From Adiantum capillus-veneris (Eukaryota > Streptophyta > Polypodiopsida > Polypodiales > Pteridaceae), in assembly GCA_014529385.2 (NCBI GenBank), contig CM043945.1, forward strand, positions 2,578,312-2,642,311: a DNA stretch of 64,000 bases, read 5' to 3'. Within the stretch, counting starts at the first letter, position 1. Every line of letters begins with the position of its first letter. Made by a program: the position numbers and the translations under genes. Below, in pieces: positions 32,541 to 43,087 of this stretch. Under the pieces are notes generated by a model. It searched no databases. It was given only the letters and a program-made list of their open reading frames with translations, and was not told where the DNA came from.

Positions 32541-33490
32541 GCTATGACCTAATGCTGATACATATTCAAGGGATTTGTAAGCCAACATTGGCTATGGTCC
32601 ACAATGTGGGCATGCATAATGTAAAAAGATGGAATAAGATGAAGGAGAATTTGGTCATCCAAGGACCCCCATGTCATGGATAAACTAGGCTCTTCTTGAA
32701 GGGTATACCTCCCAAAGCCATTGCAGCAAAGGAGGAGTGGGTAGCTATTACAAAACAATGTCACATCGACCCACAAGGGGCTCACTTGGGCATGTTGGAG
32801 ACTGTAAATCAAGTGAAATCAGCATGGTGCATAAACATCAAAATGCATGGCATACCTACTTCATTCATTAGAGATATGAATAAAAATTGCCAAGTTTGCA
32901 AGAAGGATCTTGTCCTTCTATCTCAATTGAAATCATTGTAGAAGGCTAGATGAAAGGCCGATATCGATGAGAAAATCCTAAGCGGAAAAATTATTATAGA
33001 TAGACTCTAGGTGAATGATGTCCCAATAAGTATTATGATCAAGCATAAAGCGAGACTTCTCAAGATCAGCCAAGGTAAATTAGAGGAGATTCATGTTTGT
33101 CATTGTGGTGGTTCAAGAAGGCATTGTGGAGAAAAAAAGTATAGAGAAAGGAAAACAAAGAAGTGTGGTTTCCCTTTCAAGGAACAAGTGCAATTCAACG
33201 AAAGCATTGATGAAGTCACCGTTGTGCTCCATGCTACACATGAGTGCCATGTTCCTGGATCTTGAGCAAACTTATACCATTTGCATGTTCATTTGTTGGT
33301 GCTTCAGTGTTGCATGGAGGAGCTCCTGCTTGTTGGGCTCAAGACAATGAGGGCCATTGAGTCCAAGTTGCATGCCATGTCTTGCTCTATTGGTTTCATG
33401 CAAAAAAGGCATGGGTGGAGAACCTTTTGTTGCAAGTTCCAAAAGACATGCAAGACCATGTTTATTATTGAATGTGTAACTTGATGCAAT
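32540..33490 (+). pseudogene. Decayed gene with H2C2 integrase-type zinc-finger resemblance
   Basis: The frame 32696-32938 (81 aa) has an H-D-H-x3-T spacing followed by CQVCKK (HIDPQGAHLGMLETVNQVKS, then FIRDMNKNCQVCKK). This resembles the H2C2 zinc-binding domain preceding integrase cores. Further coding-like pieces follow at 33011-33265 (84 aa, Cys/His/Lys-rich) and 33281-33484. No catalytic core is visible. It could be a domesticated integrase-like or host gene remnant; the assignment is tentative. Confidence 0.35.
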
Positions 33491-33974
33491 CAAAGTCCAA
33501 GGATGACTTGGAAGCTAGCTTCTAGTGCCTCCTGACAATACCAAACTAATCCCTCTATTATTCAAGTGGTGAATGAATCTACATTAATATTCATGATTCA
33601 AAGCATGACTATCAAAAATTTCTATGGAGAACTTGAATAATCTCCATGAGCAAGAGGAGCTGAGCTTGCCAAGAAGGGGTAGCATCAAACAAATCCAAGC
33701 CAATGTCACACAAACACGGCTTGGGCATGGCAAGATATCGGGTATTATTGATGGTGTAGATGATGAGCTTAAGAGTACTCCCAACCAATGAAAAGCAGAA
33801 GAAATGTAGGTTCCCTAAGGCATAAACACCAGTGAAAGTGAAATCTTGCGCGATTTGAGAAATAGAGACGTGTTTATTGTCGCCATTGGTGTAATAAAGC
33901 ACTTCTTGTTGGTGATTTGCAACATAGTGTGTTGCCATATTTTCCATGCTTAGCTCCCTCTATCTCAAAATTAT

Positions 33975-34217
33975 TTGGTCGCGACTTCAACTTCCCAATT
34001 CGTGAACCACCTACTGCAATTATGGGATGGTGAGAGCCCAGTCAATAGTTCTATCATAGCATGTGACCATGAGGTGTCACATGTTGATTGTGAACGGCAC
34101 TTCAGAGTGAAGCTTGACAATGGGAGAAGGTCCATGCCTCACAAACATGAATTACTCTTATGTGATGGGCGTGTAGTGCATGCTCTTCCTGATACCTCAT
34201 GTGGTGTTGGAACTTAG
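33975..34217 (+). CDS. Unrecognised ORF, possible last exon
   Basis: An 80-codon frame ending in TAG at 34215. Composition is natural (HVDCERHFRVKLDNGRRSMP, CDGRVVHALPDTSCGVGT) and the AT-rich DNA after it resembles a 3' untranslated region. It follows the coding-like pieces at 32540-33490 on the same strand, so it may be the 3' end of that gene. No family is recognised. Confidence 0.3.
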   Translation: MVATSTSQFVNHLLQLWDGESPVNSSIIACDHEVSHVDCERHFRVKLDNGRRSMPHKHELLLCDGRVVHALPDTSCGVGT

Positions 34218-34382
34218 CAAGCTATGTATGTTTTGTGAACATGGCTCAAATAATTGCAAGGGGTGTTCTTTTACAATTACACTTTTGATGTGTTCTTCAT
34301 ACATATAGCTAGACTTGTTTGTGGAATTCATTAATCTGGTTGTTCATTCTCAGCATGAATTGTGCCTAAATTTCTTTAATTT

Positions 34383-35327
34383 TGTTAGCTGCTCAGCTAA
34401 CAAAACCAGAAAAAGAGCATCAAAGGGACACCACTCTCATTTTTATCCCAATTGATTGTATTAAACCCATTTGTATAAGTGAGAAATCCCGCAAAGTTCA
34501 AAGCTGTTGGAATATTATTGATTGCCAATGAGTGTAAAGGGACCGAGGGTTTCCAAATTTGTAACTTTATGCAGTTCTTAAGCCTAGTTATTGAGCCCAA
34601 TTAGCTAGAATTCCATCCTTGAACCTTGGCTAAGTATAAAAGCCATTTTTTGTAACTATTGACCTAAGTTTTTGGATAATGAAAGTGAGCATACATTGCA
34701 AAAGCTTACTGTGACTCTATTGTTTCTTCAACCCTTCATGTCTCTCTTGTATGGTGTTGCATTGCTAATCTGAGCATACCAACGCATTCGCACAGGTGAA
34801 AGCTCTTTCATTTACCGTAACTTTCTCGTGATAAAAATGTTTCTTTAGTCGTGCCCGTTTTCGCTCCCTATGCACAATACACGTACCAAAACTGATTTTT
34901 GACGTCAAGAATAGATAGAGCACATCTAGAGGAAGCTATAGAGTGCTTCGGAGGCTAAAACCAACTGACCTAAAATGGGATGTTTATCTTATGTGTGATT
35001 TTGTCTGAGTGTCAAAAATGACATTTGAGCACATGAGAGTGTTGAAAGTACTTTGGTCATGTTAGGCATTAAGTTTTGTTGCGTTCTAAGCCTTGTAGCT
35101 ACATAAATTTGTCTGGATAATCTTGCGGTAAGGAAAGTAGCTTCTGATGTCTGACACACATTTGAAATCGAGTTAGGTAGAAACCACTTAGACTTGGGTT
35201 TTTCAAGAGATTAGCTATCACTTGTACCCTCCATGCACTAGCCGGCAGCTACGTCCCACGGATTGATAATTTTTATTTCTGTGGTTCTCGTTTTGCTAGC
35301 ATCGAAATGGTCAAGCTTGGTAGTCAG
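34383..35327 (+). repeat. Candidate 5' LTR of element D
   Basis: Starts TGTTAGCTGCTCAGC, where 34382-34403 is a near-perfect inverted repeat, contains a TATA-like GTATAAAAG at about 34636, and ends shortly before the primer site. Boundaries are inferred because no second LTR is in the window. Confidence 0.45.
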
Positions 35328-35336
35328 TCGATATTT

Positions 35337-35354
35337 TGGCGTTGTTGCCGGGGA
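35337..35354 (+). promoter_or_regulatory. Element D primer binding site, tRNA-Asp type
   Basis: TGGCGTTGTTGCCGGGGA differs from the tRNA-Asp complement TGGCGCCGTTGCCGGGGA only by CC to TT. A splice-donor-like GGTAAGTAG at 35642-35650 follows and is conserved in element I (41450-41458). Confidence 0.82.
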
Positions 35355-35699
35355 CGAGGCAACTTAGACTAGAGAAAAACCCAAAACATTCACTTAAATT
35401 TCCATCACTTCCTCTAGTTTTGGCTAGAGTAATATGTTTTTTTACTTTATCACGGCTGAGAGGTGCTTGAGAGTAGGGATACTCGATAAGGACCTTGGAA
35501 GCTTTAGTTAGTAAGACATACTAGGTAGAGGGTTCTTGAGACAAGCTAGTGGTCGGTAAGGGCATCACCTAAGTAGAGATTAGGGATTTTGATTGAAGTT
35601 TTCACTTTCTTGTACTATTTTTCCATGTTCAATAGGAGTACGGTAAGTAGAAAACCATCATGATTGCATCTGAATTGATGTGCACAAGGAAAACCACAA

Positions 35700-36440
35700 A
35701 AATTGATAGATCTATTGTAGGCACACCAAAGATAGACAAGGGGTTTCTGAGACTAATACTAGCAAACTAGACTTGCAAGGTGGTACACCAACTTGAGTAG
35801 ACTAATCCCTTTGATTTTGGAAACATTTGGATCACTAAAACACTTAGTCGAGCCCAAAATTGAAAAAAAAACCACAGACTTCAAAGTCAAATCTGGCTAA
35901 AACTTGAAACCAAGGTGTGGATAAATCTTAAAACTTGTGGGAAAATCAATTTGTGAAGTAAAAATTGAAAATTTTTAGAATCTCGTAGATATTTATCTTA
36001 GGCGCGCCAAAGATAGAAATCTCTCTAGAATTGGTATTTTGCCAAATTTTCAACTCACAAAGTTTATTTAGACCATAATATAGCCCCTAAGAAAGTTTCA
36101 TCAAATTTGGAGTTGTGCATGGATAAAAACACCAAGAAAGTTGGAAATATTAACTACGGGATCAAAAAGGGTGATAAAACATAGGTAAATTGTCCAAACT
36201 TTGTGAAACTCATTGTACAAGCTTGAAATCACATGTAGAACCAACCCAAGTCACATTGGCCAAAAATATGCTAAAATAGGAAATATTTATCTTAGGCATG
36301 CCGAAGATAAATCTCTCATCAGAAAGACAATTTTGTCATTTTGACACCAAGGAAATCTTTGTTAAGCTGTGGGAACCCCATCCATGTGATAAAAGTTGAA
36401 ATTACCTTCAACAGACACCTTAGGCATACCTAAGATAATC
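35700..36440 (+). repeat. Element D leader repeats centred on palindromes
   Basis: Palindromic cores GGCACACC (about 35719), GGCGCGCC (36001-36008), GGCATGCC (36295-36302) and GGCATACC (about 36423) are each flanked by ATCTTA/CTTA on the left and AAGATA/TAAG on the right. The third spans 36285-36312 as a 28-bp dyad with two mismatches. Centre spacings are about 281, 294 and 128 bp. Between them, text such as TTGTCCAAACTTTGTGAAAC parallels the repeats of element I. Confidence 0.75.
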
Positions 36441-36681
36441 TGAGCAAAATTTTAGAGTTGGGGCATATTGTGTGTGTCTAATGCTTGCAAAAAGGGATTT
36501 TTAGATATTTTGAGATTTCAGATTGACAATTGTGGAATCACATATGGTTTGAAGTGCTGGTATGCATGGAATTACAACTTTGCGAAAAAGGTGAGACAAG
36601 GAGTTGAAGCACGGTACCCAAAACCATGGACAACTTTCCAGGTTTGAAGTATCTTTTCAATTAAGTTGTGTGAGTCCATAT

Positions 36682-39075
36682 ATGAACTTAAGATTTGGTA
36701 GAGTTTTGGGAAACTTGGGTACCTTCGGGGAGAATAGGAGTAGAGCATCCACAGAAGAGAGTGTAAACCAAGGGAGACCATAATTAGAAACTATTGCAAA
36801 AGAATTGGCTGACACTTATTCTGAATCAAGCTCTGAAATGTCTTCCTTTTCAACTCAATCAAGAGGTGGGACCTCTCCCAAGTTCAAGCATATCTTGAAC
36901 TTCTCCAAAACAAACAAGTATGAGGTCCATATTTACCTAGATCCTAATGAGGAGTTTGTAGCGAAGATAGATGACCATACCATCGAGATTGAAGATGAGG
37001 TTAGGGCCAACAAACAAGACAACTTCTATATGGACAAAAATGGGGTGTATTACCTCAAGATACAAGATCGTGATTCAGTAGACAAATGAGGATTGGAGGT
37101 TGATACCCTAATTCCTAATAAAGCTATGAAAGAAGGAACTCCTGTGCTTGAATTAGAAGGATATGATGTGATAGATACCAAACCTTTGAAATGTATCCCC
37201 ACGGATAACCCTAGGCTTGGAGTCTATTGTTGGGAAGCCAACAATGTTACAGATCTGATCTGGACTACCGCCAAACCAAGACAATGGACACCCTGGAAGA
37301 TAGTGTATATTTTCAAGATCAAGGAGAAGGGGTTAGTAGAACTACCGATCCATCTCTTTAGGGATTGTTATAACAATGATTTTGTTATGATGACTCCGAA
37401 GGAGATTGAGTAGACTAAATACCAAGGACATTTGATTCGAGAAGTGATTATGGGAACAGTACATGAAACTGAACTATATGTAGGCCCCAAATGATAGAGG
37501 CTATGATAGCTTGTTCAATCAAAGAGGAAGCAGAGCAGCCAGGTGTAGCCACATCAATGATGGAACCAAGGGTAGAAATGCAGAAACCACCTACCATAGG
37601 GAAAGAATGGGTGACACTAGGACAAGGAGAGGTCCACATGAGTCACATCTACCAAACAGCTGGTTTGAAGGTTTAATGGGAGAAACACTAGCTAGAAGAG
37701 AGAGGGGGGGTACTGAGCATAACCGTAGAGTTACGCCAACAAACTTCCAAAAATTTTGTCAAAAAATACAGTGGATCAGGGGATTCGTATGACCATTTAG
37801 TGAGCTTCATACAGGTTTTAAGAGCTGAGCGCATAACTGACTTCCATACACAGTTTGAGGCATTTGAAATGACCTTAGAGGGTAAAGCTTTAACTTGGTT
37901 CTAAACTATACCTCCAAGGTCGATAACCGATTTACCAACTTTGGCACGAGAATAGTACAGTGGTACAAGTTTACATTTTCAAACAAAAATAAGGAGAAAC
38001 TATCAGAGATAGTGTGAGTATGATGAGACAATATATAGACAGATGTCCTGAGGTGGAGATTCCAACTGAGGAAAGACTTGTCTTACTGTTTTTAGAGGGA
38101 CTATTAAACAAATATTTGCATGCTATTTTGTATAGTAAGAAACACATGACTTGGAAAGCGTGTAGTCTAGATGCGATTGACTTGAGTAATAATTGCAAGA
38201 TCTTCAATGAGAAGACAAAAGCTAAAGATACACAGAGCGAGCAAACTACATCCATCGTACCATCACAAGTAAGTCTAGCTATTGCAACTCCTACCAATGC
38301 TATAGAGGAAATGCTTAAACACATGAACGATATGATGACCAACATGCAAAGAATGTCTATGAGAGGCCCGGGACAGGGACCAAATCAGGGACAACCTATG
38401 GGATAACAAAGACAATTGAAATAGTGTGCCATTGAAGGAAAATGGACAAATCATGAGACAAACAAGTGCTACTACAAGCCCAAATATAATGGAAATATCC
38501 AGTACGTGCCAATGAGGCCACAAGGACAATCCATATATAGATACCTGCACCAAATGTGGCACCAATGCAAAGATCTCCTAGGAAATAATGTTATAACAGT
38601 CAAGTATATATTGCAGGAGGGATAGGTGGATGAACAGGCTCTAGTACTTGTTACTCCATACCTTAAAATGAGTTTAGTAACAATGGGAATAGAAGAAGAG
38701 TGGTATAATCAGCTGACACCATCCCTTGTAGATCCAATGTATTCAGCACCTACGAATATGGCACATGTTTACTTCATTGCAAACCAGGGAGCTAGACCAC
38801 CTATGATCAAGCCAATGCCCAAACCAAAAAGCAAAAATTGTCATAACTGTGGAGTGGATGACCATTGGAAAAATGAATATCCTGAATCAAATAAGAATGC
38901 AAGACCTATAGAGGTATATTGTGGAGCTTGTGGATGCAAGGGTGGAAAGTTTCTTGAAGACTATCCTAGGAATCCAATGAACAAAGGGAAGACTGCCATA
39001 AATGTGGTTCAAGTCGTGCCAAGTAATTTGTCAGAAGGGGAACCGACAATTCCTGTTCGAGTAGTGAATGACTAG
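36682..39075 (+). pseudogene. Element D gag, decayed
   Basis: Starts at ATG 36682 with MNLRFGRVLG, the LRSGR-type Gag opening, then stops at a TAA before 36786. The frame continues through 36805-37413 with a TGA where element I has Trp (VDKW) and a TAG where I has Gln (EVEQTKYW). The capsid part shows FHTQFEAFEMTLEGKALTWF followed by TAA where I has Gln. Two zinc-knuckle relics lie near 38836-38955: CHNCGVDDHWKNEY (final Cys to Tyr) and CGACGCKGGKFLEDY (His and final Cys lost). Confidence 0.85.
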
Positions 39076-39324
39076 ACCACAAGCCAAGGGGAATAAGCAA
39101 AAAAATGCAAGTGGATTTGACAAATCCAGCAATTCCACCAAAAACTCCATAAAAGAAAGACACAAATGATACGAACTCAAAAGACAAAAACTACAAAGGG
39201 AGATTGAAGGGAAGATACAGAAGGAGGTAGAGAAAAAGATGCAGACTCTTTCAACAAACTTTAAGGAACCAGAACCAAAATCAACTAGATCAGTACTATC
39301 GATAAAATTTACAATCCAATTAAC

Positions 39325-40606
39325 GTGGCCTTGGAAGCCTTCCATGCTAGATTAAAAGCCAATCAAACTTTGGAAACCAAATGGAAAAATTATCCAGCAC
39401 CTGATATGGAAGTAGCCAAATTAGAAGCTTACAAAAACTTGGTGCAAATCACGCAAACCATGCTCGAAAAACATAGAGCTCATTTGGAAGTCATAGGAAA
39501 ACCAACGAAACTTGAGACCAAAACCATCAGAGAAAAAGCTCAAGAAAAGGGTGAATTGAAAACCTTGGAAAATGATGACACGCAGTCACCTAAACTGATA
39601 GTTCTTGATAGTAAAGAAGGATGGGACGGAGTGCCAATAGTCAAAGAAGATTGGCCAAACCACCTATGGGAACGAGTTAGGGAAGCAAAAGACGAGAGTT
39701 TGACTCTAGAATCGGCACCAATTGAAGAAGCTCAGCTAGATAGACCACCCACGGAGATGGATGAACAATCTTTGTATGGAGATTGGGGATCAGAGCAGTC
39801 AGACTCTACAAAAGCTAGAACGATGCACATTACCTTCTTACCCAGGTGAGAATGAAGAGAATTTGATGGTCTGCAAAATGACAAAACTAAATAGGCCAAA
39901 ACAAACCTTGGATCTGGCTAATTTGCAATCCATAATGTCAACACCAATTCATTGCCCAATCACTTTGGGTGAGCTACTGAAGTTACAACCACACCTATGG
40001 GGAGATTTGCAAACCACCATGGAAAAGATGGGATTAAAGGGAATATCTCAAAAGAATTGGAAAATTTTACAAAACGAGGAGGCACAACCTAAACTTGTCA
40101 ACTCGGTACCCATGAACAAGGTAGGAGATTACTATGAAGGGAACGCAGGAAACACTACCCTTCCAGTACAATACAATGACGTGACGACCATGGCTACTTT
40201 AGACAGTGGAGTAGGCATTGCCATAGCAACCAAAGATATCTTGGAAGCCTGGGAAAAGCCAACAATTAGGCAAATAAGGATGAAACTATAATTGACACAT
40301 GGACACATAGAGAAACCAATGGGATTACTAGAGAATGTTATAGTCAACTCCTGTGGGATTGACTACCAGCGCACTTTTTCCATTGTAGATTTTGGAAAGA
40401 AATTCAACTATGAAATCATCTTGGGAAGACCGTTCATGAGACGGATACAATTAATCCAAGGTTGGGGCAATGATTATCTCTACCTGAAACAAGTAGGGGC
40501 GATTACTCAAGTGAACTTGAAAGACCATTCCTATAAGGATGTCCTCATGACACCTATGCAGGAATTGGACTCTAAAACCTCAGCGGAGACTAAATTGTCA
40601 TCGTAA
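39325..40606 (+). pseudogene. Element D Gag-Pro spacer and aspartic protease
   Basis: Frames 39325-39849 and 39761-40291 encode a Glu/Lys-rich spacer and the protease N-terminus. The active-site loop reads ATLDSGVGIAIATKD, a proper D-S-G (Asp near 40201-40203). A stop near 40291 is followed by 40292-40606, with the C-terminal motif EIILGRPFMRR near 40417-40449. Unlike A/B/C, the catalytic triplet is conventional here. Truncated by frame breaks. Confidence 0.83.
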
Positions 40607-40688
40607 ATCATAACGACACTCCAATTTGGATGTGTGGGGCTTTTGAATTGTATAGTTTACAAAGGGAGAATGCATTTTAGATAGAGGA

Positions 40689-41048
40689 GTGAATGATGTA
40701 GGTTACATACATGAACCATTCCCTAAGCATTTTTCTGAACCTTTTGAGTGGACCCAGATTCTGGCCACAATGGATGTGTGCATTAATCAATCTACACCCA
40801 CATATTTTTGTGATGAAGAGGGCCACGATATAGTCCCGATCCAGATGGTATTTATCAAAATGATTGAGGAGCAGTAGGTCTTCTTTGATCATTACTACTA
40901 TGATGCCACGAATGAGTTGGAAGAAGAAACAATTACAATGGAAGAATCAAACTCGGAAAAAGAGCACGTAAGATCCATGTTGGAATTAGGGTTGCAGAGA
41001 AACGCACACAGGTTGGAGAAGACAAAGGAAGCTCAAGGCACACAATAG
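40689..41048 (+). pseudogene. Element D post-protease remnant
   Basis: A 62-codon frame (40689-40877, with FPKHFSEPFEWTQILATMD) and an acidic continuation to about 41048. This is the beginning of the spacer that would precede RT. It stops where sequence similar to a Gypsy leader (element I) begins. Confidence 0.5.
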
Positions 41049-41789
41049 AGAGTGTATTACTTAGTGTGCAATGGAAAGATAGATAGTCCTAGAGTGATGG
41101 GCGTATATACAACGCACGGGGATCGAAGAGACCTAAACTAGGGAAAAACATGAGCGTCTTGTGTAATTGTCTTTTAAGTTCCTTTAGGTTTGCCTAGAGT
41201 TCAAAACTCTCTTTTGGAAACCGCATAGCCTAAGATTGTCGTCTTTTGTTGTGTAGAGGTAGCTTGGAAGTAATCGTATTTGCTTAGTACCTTTAGGACT
41301 GTAGGATTGTAGATTTAGATTAGGTTTTGGAGGATGATTGATAGACGAGACAAGTCTTAATATCAAGACTCTGAAAAACATAAAAACACAAGAAAACGAG
41401 TGTTTGTGGACACTTTTCACAACCCCATTGCATGAGAAACTAGGAGTAGGGTAAGTAGGATCCGAGGTGGATTTCGAAACATTGCTCTCTCTGAAAGAAT
41501 CAAGTGTGAGTTGTTATGTAAAGTTGTAGAATTTCAGGTCTACGGCTAGAAATAGGTTGAAAAGACTCGAATTCACTCAATCCGACTGGACAGTAAGCCT
41601 AAGAGTTGTCCGAACCAGTGGGTAAGCTCAAAGACACTTCGAGGTTAAAATTTCAAGAAGTTGACCAACTCAGATTATTTACTTTTTCTTGACATTTTAG
41701 ACCAAATTAAGTTTTGATTTGATTTATAGGCTTAAAAAACATCACAAAAAGACTGTCCTTGAGAAAATTGCAAAAAAGTACTCATTTCA

Positions 41790-42690
41790 AGCCTTAAGTT
41801 AATAATCGCAAGTATTAAATTTTTGCTCTAAATTGGCCAAGATTCATACCATTGGCTCATTACATGTGTACAAACAACTTTTGTAAAGGTCCAAGAGATT
41901 TGGATCACTAAACTGGCCAAAAACTGGGTAAAAAATAAAATTTGTAATGACTTTTTGAATCTTGAGTGTGAAATGAGGAAAAATTGATCCAAACTTGTTG
42001 AAAATTGATTCATAGGCTTATATTGATGTGATAAACATGTGTATATGCTCAGTTGACCAAAAACTTGCAAAATTTTGACAAAAGTAAATAATCGCGATTC
42101 TTTACATCTGCCCTGTTTTTTAACTTTTTTGACCAAGTTGGCATACCACTAGCTTTACCATGTTCTAATAAGCCCACAAATCAAATTTGGTAAGATTTGA
42201 ATCATTGGATTAAAAATTGTGACTAAAATTGCAAAGTTAGTCTGCGGACAGATAGTTGATGACCATTTGACCAAAAATTGTCCAAACTTAATGAAAATTG
42301 GCTAGTGACCTTAACATAAGGTGCTTAACAAATCTGTGTCAAAGTTGGGATAAAAATTTGCAAAAAATTATTATGAGTAAATAATCGCGATTATTTACAT
42401 CTGCTTCAAAACCTGGTGATTTTGCAAATTTGAGTAGACCATAAGGTCAAGCACATCAAGTAGACCCCACAAATCAATTTTGGTGAAATTTGGACCACAA
42501 AAGTGAGCCTTAAGCCAGATTCTCGAAATCAGAGTCTGCGAACACGGAACAGTGGGTAAATTTGATCAAATTTTGTCCAAACTTATTGAAACTTACCCAA
42601 GGGCTTTAACAAGTTGTATACTTGCCAAACCAATCCAAAAAGTGCCAAAAACTAGCAAAAGTAAATAATCACGATTATTTACATCTGCTG
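41790..42690 (+). repeat. Element I leader repeats with a perfect 22-bp palindrome
   Basis: Palindrome arms GTAAATAATCG and CGATTATTTAC meet without a spacer at 42377-42398 (perfect). Copies with one arm mismatch lie at 42084-42105 and 42661-42682, and a decayed copy at about 41799-41819. Spacing is 285, 293 and 284 bp, and CATCTGC follows each of the last three. Between them, repeated phrases such as AAATTTGG(T)GA and TTGTCCAAACTTA-TGAAA show that the whole unit is tandemly repeated. No coding potential. Confidence 0.88.
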
Positions 42691-43087
42691 GCCAGAGACT
42701 TCAATTTTGACTTTTGGGCTTAGACAGTGTTAGATCATCATAATATAAGGCCATAGGAAAAATTTGGGTTCAATCGGATCAAAATTGGTATAGATACACT
42801 CAATTTACAGGTTGCAGATTAGACCTTTGATTTTGCTACGCTGAATCTGAAAGTCAAAGTTTTGACTTCCATAACATGATTTGAAATGATATGCAGAGAC
42901 CAATCACGAGAGTTCTCAAGATCTCTATTGTCCTTATAGAAGAATAGCTAATTGGATTAATTTTGTACAGGAATCAGGTTGCAGACAAGGAATCAATGGC
43001 TTGACAGAAAGTTGCAATTGAATCAAGTGGAAATTGACGACAAGTCAATCCAAGGTGAGTACTCTATCCAGGGCTTCATAAGTCTAT

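Larger units (their letters stand above)
34383..41095 (+). mobile_element. Element D: degraded Ty3/Gypsy with repeat-bearing leader
   Basis: Plus-strand order: candidate LTR, tRNA-Asp-like primer site (35337-35354), a 1.3-kb leader with palindromic repeats, gag (36682-39075 onward), aspartic protease (40190-40606) and a short post-protease region. It then joins directly, without an LTR, to the leader of element I near 41100. RT and integrase are absent. Nonsense changes are frequent and mostly C-to-T or G-to-A. It is related to element I but distinct from the A/B/C family. Confidence 0.82.
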
